This document shows positions 8,063 to 16,550 of a DNA stretch of 43,216 nucleotides, in pieces; position 1 is the stretch's first letter, and the number at the start of each line of letters is the position of its first letter. Both the position numbers and the translations under genes were made by a program. The notes under the pieces are model-generated. The model was given only the letters and a program-made list of their open reading frames with translations, searched no databases and had not been told where the DNA came from. Source of the DNA: Thermoprotei archaeon (lineage in GTDB: Archaea; Thermoproteota; Thermoprotei; Thermofilales; B15-G2); the NCBI GenBank assembly GCA_003649445.1, contig QMRV01000016.1, positions 1 through 43,216 of the forward strand, read 5' to 3'.

Positions 8063-8335
8063 ATGTCGACGAGACCACACGGAGACTTACCTCTAAGACT
8101 TCTATTCAAAATAGTAAATAACACTATTTTAGTGAAGCTAAAAGATGGCAGCGAGTACATAGGTCAGCTTGTGAGATGCGACCCGTGCATGAATCTGTAC
8201 TTAACTGACACTAAAGAAGTTGACGAAGAAAAGCATGAACCAATAGCGAATTTAGGTAAAGTGCTTATTAGGGGTAGCAATATTCTATTCATAGTAACCG
8301 ACATAAACAAAATGTTCTTAGAGTCAGGAAAATAA
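8063..8335 (+). CDS. Sm-like archaeal protein (LSm)
   Basis: A 90-residue protein of the Sm/LSm family, which forms heptameric rings that bind U-rich RNA. The Sm1 motif spans about residues 18-48 (NTILVKLKDGSEYIGQL, then DPCMNLYLTD), and the Sm2 motif is GKVLIRGSNILFI near residues 68-80. The Sm fold fills the whole length. A clear AAGGAG ribosome site at 8053-8058 sets the start, and a TATA-like AAATATAG lies at 8029-8036. It is followed after 77 bases by the AdoMet synthetase gene, which has its own promoter. Confidence 0.93.
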   Translation: MSTRPHGDLPLRLLFKIVNNTILVKLKDGSEYIGQLVRCDPCMNLYLTDTKEVDEEKHEPIANLGKVLIRGSNILFIVTDINKMFLESGK

Positions 8336-8375
8336 TTACTGAGAGTAATAACCCACAACATATTATAGCAAAAGA

Positions 8376-8385
8376 TTTATAAAAA
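8376..8385 (+). promoter_or_regulatory. TATA box for AdoMet synthetase
   Basis: TTTATAAAAA, a strong archaeal TATA box. Transcription is predicted near 8405, close to a GGGGGT ribosome-site-like run at 8404-8409 just before the ATG at 8413. Confidence 0.65.
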
Positions 8386-8412
8386 GTACATGAAAACACT
8401 ACTGGGGGTTAA

Positions 8413-9630
8413 ATGGTAATATCAGTTGAGTTCCTTGACCAGCGTCCAATAGCAAAGCGTGAAATAGAGTTTGTTGAAAGAAAGGGACTAGGTCATCCGG
8501 ACTATATAGCGGACTCGATCGCAGAGGCCGTAAGCAGAGAATTGTGTAAGGAGTATATTGAGCGATTTAGAACAATATTGCATCATAACGTAGATAAAGT
8601 CTTGGTTGTAGGAGGCCAGGCTAAGCCTGTTTTTGGAGGAGGTGAGGTCACTCATCCAATATATATTCTCGTCTCGGGAAGAGCCACAGGTACTGTCAAG
8701 CGCGGCGGTCAAGAAGAAGCAATTCCTCTGGGAGCAATAGCAGTCCGCGCAGCCAAGAACTGGCTACGAAAGAACTTCAGGTTCCTTGACCCCGAGACAC
8801 ATGTAATCGTAGACTACAGAATAGGCAGAGGTTCCGTAGACTTAGTCTCTATTTTTGAAGAAGGGATAGGAAAAATACCTAATGCTAACGATACATCGCT
8901 GGGAGTAGCTTTCGCTCCATTGACACCAACTGAAAAACTGGTCTACAGTGTTGAAAGATTTCTTAACTCCAAAAAATTTAAGAAAAAACTTCCCGAAGTA
9001 GGTGAAGACGTTAAAGTAATGGCCTTGCGGAGGGGAAATAAAGTCCATTTAACTATTGCAGCAGCAATAATATCTAGCTTGACTCCAGACGCAGATCACT
9101 ATCTTGCAGTAAAAGAGGAGATAAAAAACTACGTGTTAGATTATGCTTCTAAACTTGTCGATTACGAAGTAACAGTTGATGTAAATACTGCAGACCGGCC
9201 TGACAATCCGAAGACATATTACCTAGTTGTAACTGGGACATCAGCTGAGCACGGAGACGACGGTATGACTGGCAGAGGAAATAGAGTAAATGGCTTAATT
9301 ACTCCCATGAGACCTATGTCCATTGAAGCGACAGCCGGAAAGAACCCAGTAAGTCATGTAGGGAAAATATACAACGTTTTAGCACAGCTGATAGCTAACT
9401 CTATTGCCGAAAAAACAAGAGATATTGAAGAAGTATACGTCAAAATACTGAGCCAGATAGGCAAACCTATAAATGATCCACTAATGCTTCACATATCAAT
9501 AGTACCTGCAAAAGGAGCAAGTAACGTTGAAGAACTAAAGAAAGAAGCCATAGCTATAGCACAAGAGCACCTAGACAACATAACAAAGATAACAGAGCTA
9601 ATTCTACAAGACAAAGTCACGCTTTATTAA
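8413..9630 (+). CDS. mat: S-adenosylmethionine synthetase, archaeal type
   Basis: The 405-residue enzyme makes S-adenosylmethionine from methionine and ATP. It belongs to the archaeal class, not the bacterial MetK class: residues 20-32 read [13 protein letters not shown], followed by [14 protein letters not shown]. Further on are [20 protein letters not shown] and the tract [25 protein letters not shown], both diagnostic of this family. Length is normal (about 400). It is monocistronic with a strong TATA box. Its last 14 bases overlap the 3' end of the convergent DUF460 gene. It supplies the methyl donor for the fibrillarin, Trm1 and THUMP methyltransferases encoded in this window. Confidence 0.96.
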   Translation: MVISVEFLDQRPIAKREIEFVERKGLGHPDYIADSIAEAVSRELCKEYIERFRTILHHNVDKVLVVGGQAKPVFGGGEVTHPIYILVSGRATGTVKRGGQEEAIPLGAIAVRAAKNWLRKNFRFLDPETHVIVDYRIGRGSVDLVSIFEEGIGKIPNANDTSLGVAFAPLTPTEKLVYSVERFLNSKKFKKKLPEVGEDVKVMALRRGNKVHLTIAAAIISSLTPDADHYLAVKEEIKNYVLDYASKLVDYEVTVDVNTADRPDNPKTYYLVVTGTSAEHGDDGMTGRGNRVNGLITPMRPMSIEATAGKNPVSHVGKIYNVLAQLIANSIAEKTRDIEEVYVKILSQIGKPINDPLMLHISIVPAKGASNVEELKKEAIAIAQEHLDNITKITELILQDKVTLY

Positions 9631-11671
9631 GCCAAGCCTTCATCCTCTCTCTACGGTACTCATTTAGTATTTCCTCTATTCTTTCCTCTACTATCTGGTC
9701 TCGGAGTCTCTCCAACTCTTTTAAAGCGTTCTCGACAACATTATTATAGACATTCTTGCTAATAAGCGCATAGCTACCTAAGACTTCTACTTCCTTCTTA
9801 CCGATATAAGCTAGTGCCAAATCGTTTTGAGCAAAAATCCTCTTTCTGTTTTCATTCATTTCATCCAGCGTCAATATCACTTTAACTCCTATTGCTTTAA
9901 GTTTACTAAGCGCTCTTTCATCAATAAAGGAGAGAGTTTTCACTAGTATAGTGTCTCCTACAAGCTCTTTCAACTCAGAAAGCGCACTAAGAGTAATCAT
10001 CTTAATCACTGGCACTGCTACCACTTTCTTTGACGCCAACTTGAGAGCTACATTTCTCCACTTTTCTATTTCACTTTCCAAAATCTTTATTTCCTCGTTT
10101 TTCTCTTTAATTTGTTCACTAATTTTACGTAGCCTTAACTGTAGTGTATAATACATGCGATCTTTCATAATTTTTTCGAAATACTCTGTTTTCATATATT
10201 CTATTGTCTGAATTAATTCTTCCCTTTCTCTTCTAAGTTTATTTATTTCTTCCTTTAATCTCAGGTTTTCAGATTCTAAACTATTTATCTTTGTTATATA
10301 ACCCATTATTTTATTCAATATTTTTTCAAAATCCTCTACCTGTGCTCCAATGGGTTTCTTTTTGGCAAGCCCTGAGGCTTCTGAATAAGTTGTCTCGATA
10401 TATTGCTTTACAGCATCTTTGATAGTTTTTCCTTTAACAACCATTGCTTTAACATAAGATAAGGGCACTTTGAATGGAAGCTCTTTTACATATGATTCCA
10501 CTTGTCTGAATTTAGGTAAGTAATGCTGATAAGCTCTTATGGCTGCCGCAAGAGCGTCACGTTCATGGCTATTTGAAATTCTAATTAACGCCTTTTGCTT
10601 TTCTAAGTAGTTTTGAACAATTTCTCTTTTCTCTTCAATAGTAAGGTTCCTTTCAGGTGCAAATAATACACTATTTAAGGAACTAGCTATTTTCTTAACG
10701 AAATTAGGCACTCTACATACATCTGTAGAAATTATTATGGGTTTTCCGTACTGACTTATAAGCTCTATTACTGCACTCCTGCTCATTTCTCTGCCGCTCT
10801 TTACACTCAGTACTCTTCCAGATAGATCCATTATAGCCACGCCTGTAGTGATTCCAGGATCTATTCCAACTATCAAATAACGTGAACTTACATTATTGCC
10901 TTTTCTTTTCAGATACTCAACCTCCTTTCCTTCAAGAGACCTGAAAATAAGGTCCGACTTGACTACAGGCTCTATTACTACTTGAATGTCATGTCCTTTT
11001 TTTGGTTTAATTAAACCATATAGTTTTTCTCTCGGAGTATAAACTATGAATACACTCCACTCTAAACCAGCAGTACTCTTTCTGTAAAACACGTCGTAAT
11101 CAATACCACTTTTCTCCAACTTCTCTTTAATTTCTCTTGTTACTCTCAAAATTAATCCTCTTATATTTCGCTGATACCTGGCCTGACTCATTCCACCTGC
11201 TCCTAAACTCCTACCCCTACTCACTATGATCTTGGTTTCGTTTTCAAAGAGCTCCACTACTGACCCTACTCCTTTCAACACGAGTTGAGCACAAACTTCC
11301 GCAGTTTTTAGAGGAGGAAGTTTACAGGAATCTTTCACTAGACCATATTTTTTCGCTAAAATCTCTAAAGGGTAGTCTACACCATTAACTCTAGTCACTT
11401 GAATTATTTTCGTTTTAACTGGAAGTCTCTTCGCAAACTTTATTAAGTCTTTATGGTTTACGGCAAGTTCATATATATTATCAACTGCTATATAATCCGG
11501 CTTATATTTTTTAACTAATGAGAAAAGCCCTTTAATACTAACATCGGCTTTTCTCTCCACGATTCTACCATCCCTTACTACTACTATAGAGTATCTAGCT
11601 TCACCTTCAGGTGCTGCTCCTGGCATTAGATCTAGTCCAAGTACTGTAAGCTCCTTTACATTTATGGTCAA
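9617..11671 (-). CDS. DUF460 protein: RNase H/RuvC-like domain plus coiled coil
   Basis: A 684-residue protein of the archaeal COG2433/DUF460 family. The N-terminus has a ribonuclease H-like strand, VLGLDLMPG (about residues 10-18). A second RuvC/YqgF-like core begins near residue 270 (LIVGIDPGITTGVAIMDLSG), with STDVCRVP and NSHERDALAAAIRAY supplying further acidic residues of the fold. A long coiled coil covers about residues 440-550, followed by a compact C-terminal domain. A nuclease or Holliday-junction role is predicted from the fold but not shown. The start is TTG at 11671, with TAGGAC a few bases upstream; no better ATG is in frame. The gene lies 57 bases downstream of rio2 on the same strand and overlaps the mat gene tail to tail by 14 bases. 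Confidence 0.9.
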   Translation of the reverse strand: MTINVKELTVLGLDLMPGAAPEGEARYSIVVVRDGRIVERKADVSIKGLFSLVKKYKPDYIAVDNIYELAVNHKDLIKFAKRLPVKTKIIQVTRVNGVDYPLEILAKKYGLVKDSCKLPPLKTAEVCAQLVLKGVGSVVELFENETKIIVSRGRSLGAGGMSQARYQRNIRGLILRVTREIKEKLEKSGIDYDVFYRKSTAGLEWSVFIVYTPREKLYGLIKPKKGHDIQVVIEPVVKSDLIFRSLEGKEVEYLKRKGNNVSSRYLIVGIDPGITTGVAIMDLSGRVLSVKSGREMSRSAVIELISQYGKPIIISTDVCRVPNFVKKIASSLNSVLFAPERNLTIEEKREIVQNYLEKQKALIRISNSHERDALAAAIRAYQHYLPKFRQVESYVKELPFKVPLSYVKAMVVKGKTIKDAVKQYIETTYSEASGLAKKKPIGAQVEDFEKILNKIMGYITKINSLESENLRLKEEINKLRREREELIQTIEYMKTEYFEKIMKDRMYYTLQLRLRKISEQIKEKNEEIKILESEIEKWRNVALKLASKKVVAVPVIKMITLSALSELKELVGDTILVKTLSFIDERALSKLKAIGVKVILTLDEMNENRKRIFAQNDLALAYIGKKEVEVLGSYALISKNVYNNVVENALKELERLRDQIVEERIEEILNEYRRERMKAWLNKA

Positions 11672-11728
11672 AGTCCTACCGTTAATAGTGACCTAAGGGA
11701 ATTTAAAAATTATACTCTAGTTTAAAAA

Positions 11729-12625
11729 TTAAATTTTCTCATTTTCTTCTTTAACTACCTCTTCTAGAAAACTTTCTCCGTTAAGTGTCACTCTGTATTT
11801 ACGTTTAAAGAACTTCACTATATTTTCTACATCTCTTTTGAGAAGCATATATGCGCTTGGATGATATTTTGAAACCCATTGAGGCCAATCAATTATCAAT
11901 ATTTTTTCATCTTCAGTAATCATTATATTATATTCACTTAAATCACCATGGACTATTTCAACATCTTTCCATAGCTTTTTTATATTTTCTAAAATCTCGT
12001 AGGCTACTTCTTCAGGATCTTCTAGAGGAGGGACTTCTTTTAATAATACTCCATCTATAACTGAAGTAACTACTACATGTCTATTATGCGATATAGGTCT
12101 AGGGCAACAAATTCCTTTGGGAAAAGCCATTACAAGCGCTTCAAACTCCTTAGTTGCAGCCAGCCTAGATTGATATAGCCAAGAAATATGCCGTCTTTCC
12201 CCGACATATGTTCTATATTTTCTAGTTTTACGAAAACTTGTTCTACCTATTCTGTGAAATTTAACTGCGACACGCTCATCAGAAAACGTTACTCCTTCAT
12301 GCACATCAGCTTCCTTTCCTATCCCTAGAGGCTTTAGAGAAATTGCCTTCAAAGTACTCTGCTCTCGAAGAGCCTTAAGTGCCAAAAAATCGTAGCCCTT
12401 GTAAGTCAGTACATATCCGATGTAAGGAACCCCTGTTCTTTTAACTAGCTTGAACTTCCGAATATACTTAAGCCTCTCGAGCACGTATTCCTCGCTCAGC
12501 CCTGTGAAATTAGAAATAAACTTCACAGGAACATATTCATGTTTACTCATACCATGCTCTATTGCCACAAGTATGCGGTGATCTTTCTCTGTGAGTTTTT
12601 TCAAGGCTTCCAATACATGTTTCAT
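11729..12625 (-). CDS. rio2: Rio2 atypical serine kinase/ATPase
   Basis: A 298-residue Rio2 protein, an atypical kinase/ATPase of small-subunit ribosome maturation. The N-terminal winged helix (about residues 1-90, including LSEEYVLERLKYIRKFKLV) is specific to Rio2 rather than Rio1. The kinase core has a flexible phosphate loop GIGKEADVHEG, the lysine in VAVKFHRIGRTSFRKTRKY, the catalytic loop HGDLSEYN near residue 222 and the metal-binding IDWPQW near residue 243. All key residues are intact. It is first in a two-gene minus-strand unit with the DUF460 gene and divergent from pyrG across about 60 bases. Confidence 0.96.
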   Translation of the reverse strand: MKHVLEALKKLTEKDHRILVAIEHGMSKHEYVPVKFISNFTGLSEEYVLERLKYIRKFKLVKRTGVPYIGYVLTYKGYDFLALKALREQSTLKAISLKPLGIGKEADVHEGVTFSDERVAVKFHRIGRTSFRKTRKYRTYVGERRHISWLYQSRLAATKEFEALVMAFPKGICCPRPISHNRHVVVTSVIDGVLLKEVPPLEDPEEVAYEILENIKKLWKDVEIVHGDLSEYNIMITEDEKILIIDWPQWVSKYHPSAYMLLKRDVENIVKFFKRKYRVTLNGESFLEEVVKEENEKI

Positions 12626-12686
12626 GACTGTGGTATATTGTTCTTCTCAAAAGATAAACTTATTTCATGCTATAACATTATGAAAT

Positions 12687-14333
12687 ATGCCTCCTAGGAA
12701 ATACATTTTCATTACAGGCGGTGTTCTGAGCTCTGTTGGAAAGGGTATTGTAGCCTCATCGATAGGACTTATCCTAAAGAAACGAGGATTCGATGTAACT
12801 TTAGTCAAAATAGATCCCTATATCAACGTCGATGCCGGAACAATGAACCCATACATGCACGGAGAAGTTTTTGTTACAGAAGACGGAGGTGAAACAGACT
12901 TAGACTTAGGACACTACGAGCGGTTTCTAGACCTATATTTGTCTAAAGAACACAATATTACAACAGGTCAAGTATATTTATCAGTAATAATGAGAGAAAG
13001 AAGAGGAGACTACTTAGGAAAATGTGTTCAGATAATCCCACATATAACAGACGAGATTAAAAGGAGAATAAGAAATGTAGGAGAACACAGCGGCGCCGAA
13101 ATAGTTATAGTCGAAATAGGCGGCACTGTAGGAGACATAGAAGGCTTACCTTTTCTTGAAGCCATCCGTCAAATGAGACTCGAAGAAGGATACGATAATA
13201 CTCTTTTCGTCCATGTAGCTTTAGTCCCAATACTTTCGGTTACAGGCGAGCAAAAAACTAAACCTCTGCAACACAGTGTTAATGAACTAAGACGCATAGG
13301 CATTCAGCCAGATATTATTATTGCCAGATGCGACAAACCTCTTGAAGAAGAAGCTAAACAAAAAATAGCGCTTTTCGGCAATGTACCACCGTCCGCTGTA
13401 TTCACCTCATACACCGTAAGGACAGTATACGAAGTCCCACTGATACTCGACAAACAAGGTATTGGAGATTACATCTGCAGAAGACTTCACTTAAAGCCTA
13501 AGAAAACACCTGACTGGACTCTATGGTGTGGATTCATAAACTCGCTCCTAAACCCTGAGTACCAAGTAAACGTAATTATGTGCGGAAAATACACTAAACT
13601 TAAGGACTCGTACATAAGTATAATAGAGGCCCTCAATCATGCTGGAGCTAAGCTAAAGACAAAAGTCAATTTAATATGGATTGAAGCAGAACTTCTTGAA
13701 AAAGAAAACAAAGAAAAGGAAAAGATAGTTGAAAAAATAAAGAAAAGTGACGGTGTATTAGCCTTACCTGGATTCGGCGCTAGAGGAGCTGAAGGAAAAA
13801 TTGAAGCCATTCGAATAACAAGAGAAAACAACATACCTTTCCTAGGAATATGCTTCGGCATGCAGCTAGCCGTAGTAGAATTTGCAAGAAATGTTATAGG
13901 TCTGAAAAAAGCTAATAGTACTGAAATAGATCCGGAGACACCTCATCCTGTAATAGACCTTCTTCCCGAACAGCTGAACGTAAAGGAGAAAGGAGGCACT
14001 ATGAGACTAGGAGCTCAGGCGTCTATTTTAGTCAAGGGCTCATTAGCTTACAAGCTTTATGGAGAACAAGTAATATTTGAACGACACAGACACAGATATG
14101 AAGTAAATCCATCTTACTGGAGAATTTTACAAGAAAAAGGTCTCGTGTTCTCGGGATGGAGTGTAGACAAGCGTAGAGTAGAGTTCATAGAACTTCCAAG
14201 ACACTATTTCTTCTTAGGCACTCAGGCTCACCCGGAGTATAAGAGCCGCCCGCTTAAACCTAGCCCAGTGTTCCTTGGCTTTGTTAAAGCATGCCTATAC
14301 AGAAGCACAGGCAAGCCATCACCTTTTAACTAA
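12687..14333 (+). CDS. pyrG: CTP synthase
   Basis: The 548-residue enzyme turns UTP into CTP using ATP and glutamine. The N-terminal synthase domain (about residues 1-270) starts with [15 protein letters not shown], carries the P-loop-like motif, and includes [15 protein letters not shown] and [21 protein letters not shown]. The C-terminal class I glutamine amidotransferase domain has the nucleophile in GICFGMQ (Cys about 389) and the His/Glu pair in AHPEYKSRP (about residues 515-517). Length is standard for the family. A weak AT-rich TATA candidate centred near 12660 implies a leaderless message. The stop is followed immediately by the D-box end of a C/D sRNA on the opposite strand. Confidence 0.97.
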   Translation: MPPRKYIFITGGVLSSVGKGIVASSIGLILKKRGFDVTLVKIDPYINVDAGTMNPYMHGEVFVTEDGGETDLDLGHYERFLDLYLSKEHNITTGQVYLSVIMRERRGDYLGKCVQIIPHITDEIKRRIRNVGEHSGAEIVIVEIGGTVGDIEGLPFLEAIRQMRLEEGYDNTLFVHVALVPILSVTGEQKTKPLQHSVNELRRIGIQPDIIIARCDKPLEEEAKQKIALFGNVPPSAVFTSYTVRTVYEVPLILDKQGIGDYICRRLHLKPKKTPDWTLWCGFINSLLNPEYQVNVIMCGKYTKLKDSYISIIEALNHAGAKLKTKVNLIWIEAELLEKENKEKEKIVEKIKKSDGVLALPGFGARGAEGKIEAIRITRENNIPFLGICFGMQLAVVEFARNVIGLKKANSTEIDPETPHPVIDLLPEQLNVKEKGGTMRLGAQASILVKGSLAYKLYGEQVIFERHRHRYEVNPSYWRILQEKGLVFSGWSVDKRRVEFIELPRHYFFLGTQAHPEYKSRPLKPSPVFLGFVKACLYRSTGKPSPFN

Positions 14334-14335
14334 AA

Positions 14336-14385
14336 TCAGTATTCGAAGGCTACATCATTTTTCAGCCGCGAGCTTGCGTCATCAC
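14336..14385 (-). ncRNA. C/D box sRNA (near-canonical)
   Basis: On the minus strand a 50-base element shows the full C/D architecture. It reads: C box GTGATGA (14385-14379), guide CGCAAGCTCGCGG, D' box CTGA (14365-14362), spacer AAA, C' box ATGATGT (14358-14352), guide AGCCTTCGAATA, D box CTGA (14339-14336). Both guides are 12-13 bases, normal for archaeal 2'-O-methylation guides. By the D+5 rule the targets would be a G in CCGCGAGCUUGCG and a C in UAUUCGAAGGCU; I could not place either in an rRNA or tRNA from memory. It fills the gap between the stops of pyrG and the phosphoesterase. Nop5 and fibrillarin, two of the proteins that would bind it, are encoded at 20038-21949. Confidence 0.8.
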
Positions 14386-14400
14386 ACTCTATAGCTATCT

Positions 14401-15126
14401 TCATTTAAATAAAAATCTTTCCAGTCCACTATCTTGGCGCTTTAAATTCATAGTAACTATGCTACGCCTAGCTGGAAAGGATACATTAATAACTTGCGTA
14501 GACTTTACATAGGCTTCATGTCGCGTCGACTTATGCGCATGTGCATGAATAGCGAGCTTAGGCTGATACTTTAAAAGCAGTTTCTCTAAACGTTTAGACC
14601 CGAGCATAGGCCATATTCTCTTGTCTTCTCCCTCTAAAGTTAAGTATGTTGGCGCGTAATGTGTCAAAAGAATTATAGTATATCCCAGAGGCACTTTTTT
14701 CAACAGGTATTCTATTTTTTCCAACCTTTCAGCGTATACTTCCTCTATATTAGGTATATTTCGTCTTTGCCAAAGTGTAGGTTTATCGAGAACTCCTCTA
14801 GACCCTATAATAGCTATCTTGGAGTCCTCGTGTTCGTAGTAATAAACTTCATCATCAAGCCATATTATACTGTTGTACTCGCTTCTTATTTTGTCTTTTA
14901 GTGAGTCATACTCTTCATTACCAAAAATACCTATAATGACGCCATTAATGCTGCTATGAATAGCTTTAATAACAGGCTTCATGAACTCTATTTTGCCTTT
15001 ATCTACTAGGTCTCCAGCTAGCAGAACTAACGCGTTACTCCCAGACCAATTAACTCTGCTCAGTGCAGATAAAAATTCTTTGAAATATTTTGGAGCATGT
15101 ACGTCTCCCACCGCAACTATCAGCAT
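14401..15126 (-). CDS. Calcineurin-like metallophosphoesterase
   Basis: A 241-residue metallophosphoesterase. The metal ligands of the fold appear in order: GDVHAP (residues 7-12), GDLVDKG (about 39-45), the GNxE box as GNEEY (about residue 69), LLTHYAP (about 153-159) and AHAHKS (about 194-199). The family box is normally GNHE; here the histidine is glutamate, which may change catalysis or substrate. No other domain is attached. A TATA-like ATATTTAAG lies about 40 bases before the start on the minus strand. The gene is monocistronic, convergent with pyrG and divergent from the four-cysteine coiled-coil gene. The substrate is unknown. Confidence 0.88.
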   Translation of the reverse strand: MLIVAVGDVHAPKYFKEFLSALSRVNWSGSNALVLLAGDLVDKGKIEFMKPVIKAIHSSINGVIIGIFGNEEYDSLKDKIRSEYNSIIWLDDEVYYYEHEDSKIAIIGSRGVLDKPTLWQRRNIPNIEEVYAERLEKIEYLLKKVPLGYTIILLTHYAPTYLTLEGEDKRIWPMLGSKRLEKLLLKYQPKLAIHAHAHKSTRHEAYVKSTQVINVSFPARRSIVTMNLKRQDSGLERFLFK

Positions 15127-15286
15127 AATTAGTCCTAACTAACTAAAACGGCACCCACTTAAATATTGAGCCCTCTTAGTCACTCTAAATATCCCTCTTT
15201 TAACAGCTTCAGCCCCAGCTAAGTCCTACTTATACCTTTGAGTTAAAGTTAGAAATATAAGCCTTAGATAAAATTAAAAGGTAGGA

Positions 15287-16021
15287 ATGTCATCTGTATG
15301 TCCTGCACTTTATAGGGATAATAAAGGGAACTTTATCTGCAGTTATACAAAGTCGCTTGTAGATCCTGTTGCTTATCCCTGCCTGGGTAATTTTTTTGAA
15401 TGCCCCATATTTACCGAATATAGGACTAAAAAGAAAAAAGAGATCTCAAAAGCACAGCCGGTTGCACCAAAAAGAGAAGCTATTGAAACACAAGCACCTA
15501 CATTGCCAGACTATGCCGCATCAATTGTTAATTCGCTATCGCAACTCGAGGAAGACTTAAGAAAACTCAATGTTTACTGGTCTGCCTATGAAAAAGCAGC
15601 ACAACAAGTTCTCAAAAAATGGTTCTACCTAAGGGACAACGCACTCAAAGAGCTTACTAGAATAGAAGGTCTCATAGGAGGATACTTGTCTGAAATAAGA
15701 GAAATAGGAGCTAAGCTCAAGCTAGAAATGATTGATAAAGAAACAGCAGAGAAACTAGTCAAGCATCTTGAAGCAAGAATCGAGGAGCTGAGAAATAAGC
15801 ATAAAGAAATTTCAGAAAAAGTCGACACAATACAGAAATTAATAGAACCTCACGAAAAGAGAATAGTAGTACACTATATTAAAGCAAACATTCCTAAACT
15901 AAAAGAAGAACTAGCTAAGCTTGAAGAGCTATACAAGTCAGGAAAAATATCAAAAGAATATTATGAGAAAATAAAGAGAATTCTTGAATATCATTTAAAA
16001 AATATAGAAAAAGCAGGTTAG
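15287..16021 (+). CDS. Four-cysteine module plus coiled-coil protein
   Basis: A 244-residue protein of unknown function. The first 45 residues hold cysteines at 5, 18, 32 and 39 (CP-x11-C-x13-C-x6-CP), the same arrangement as the 70-residue protein at 3852-4064. A polar linker (about 46-75, rich in K, E, P and Q) leads to a long, nearly continuous coiled coil to the C-terminus. The tail, LEELYKSGKISKEYYEKIKRIL, resembles a SHOCT-type short helical motif. There is no signal peptide or membrane helix. A TATA-like GAAATATAAG near 15249 precedes the ATG. It is followed after 7 bases by a second coiled-coil gene that looks like a paralogue of this coiled-coil region, so the two products may form a heteromer. 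Confidence 0.75.
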   Translation: MSSVCPALYRDNKGNFICSYTKSLVDPVAYPCLGNFFECPIFTEYRTKKKKEISKAQPVAPKREAIETQAPTLPDYAASIVNSLSQLEEDLRKLNVYWSAYEKAAQQVLKKWFYLRDNALKELTRIEGLIGGYLSEIREIGAKLKLEMIDKETAEKLVKHLEARIEELRNKHKEISEKVDTIQKLIEPHEKRIVVHYIKANIPKLKEELAKLEELYKSGKISKEYYEKIKRILEYHLKNIEKAG

Positions 16022-16028
16022 GTAGATT

Positions 16029-16550
16029 ATGATGAGAGAGTTTGAAGAATTAGAAGCCTTAAAAAAGAAATACGATAATGAATTTAAGAAACTTGAGGTC
16101 GAACTAGAAAAAGCGGAGAAAGTGTGGAATGAGTATAAGTCATTTGTACAGCAAATAAATGAATACTGGATCAAAAAATCAAAAGAAATAGAAGCTGAAA
16201 TAAATTCTCTAAAAGGCATTATAGAGTTTTACAATAATATGAAAATAGAGACTGCTATCAACAGCAGCATAGGTATAATTTCTGAGGAAGAAGCCGCAAA
16301 GAAAATAGAAGAGCTAGATAAGGAAATTAATAAAATTAAATCAGTAATAGACTACTTAAGCTTAAAGCTCAGCAATTACAATGATATTATAAGAAAACAT
16401 TTAAGTAGAATTGGTATTATTAGAATAGAAAAGAAGGAAGATTTAGTTAAGAAACTTAAAATGCTTGAAGAAATGAAAAAACGTGGAGAAATAGACGAAA
16501 TAACTTATATTAAGCTGAGAAGCGAAATAGAAAGCCTCTTAAAGATGTAG
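16029..16550 (+). CDS. Coiled-coil protein, paralogue of the upstream coiled coil
   Basis: A 173-residue, almost wholly helical protein. It aligns by eye with the coiled-coil part of its upstream neighbour. KVWNEYKSFVQQINEYW matches VYWSAYEKAAQQVLKKW; ISEEEAAKKIEELDKEI matches IDKETAEKLVKHLEARI; and the tail MLEEMKKRGEIDEITYIKL matches KLEELYKSGKISKEYYEKI. It lacks the N-terminal cysteine module. The gene starts 7 bases after its neighbour with AGGTAG as a likely ribosome site, so both are in one operon. Its last 12 bases overlap the convergent gatE gene. Function unknown; a partner role for the upstream protein is an inference. Confidence 0.72.
   Translation: MMREFEELEALKKKYDNEFKKLEVELEKAEKVWNEYKSFVQQINEYWIKKSKEIEAEINSLKGIIEFYNNMKIETAINSSIGIISEEEAAKKIEELDKEINKIKSVIDYLSLKLSNYNDIIRKHLSRIGIIRIEKKEDLVKKLKMLEEMKKRGEIDEITYIKLRSEIESLLKM

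Noticed and set aside
14831..14842. TCATCATCA, giving TGATGATGA on the minus strand, which resembles a C box.
   Set aside because: It lies inside the phosphoesterase coding region (a D-D-E run of codons) and has no D, D' or C' box at suitable distance.
15127..15286. The longest gap in the window (160 bases), checked for a small gene or RNA.
   Set aside because: It holds divergent TATA-like elements for the phosphoesterase and the coiled-coil operon; no tRNA-like arms, C/D boxes or convincing small frame were seen.
16021..16045. TATGATGAGAG on the plus strand, a possible C box.
   Set aside because: It is the start of the second coiled-coil gene (ATG ATG AGA) and is not followed by CTGA boxes at the right spacing.
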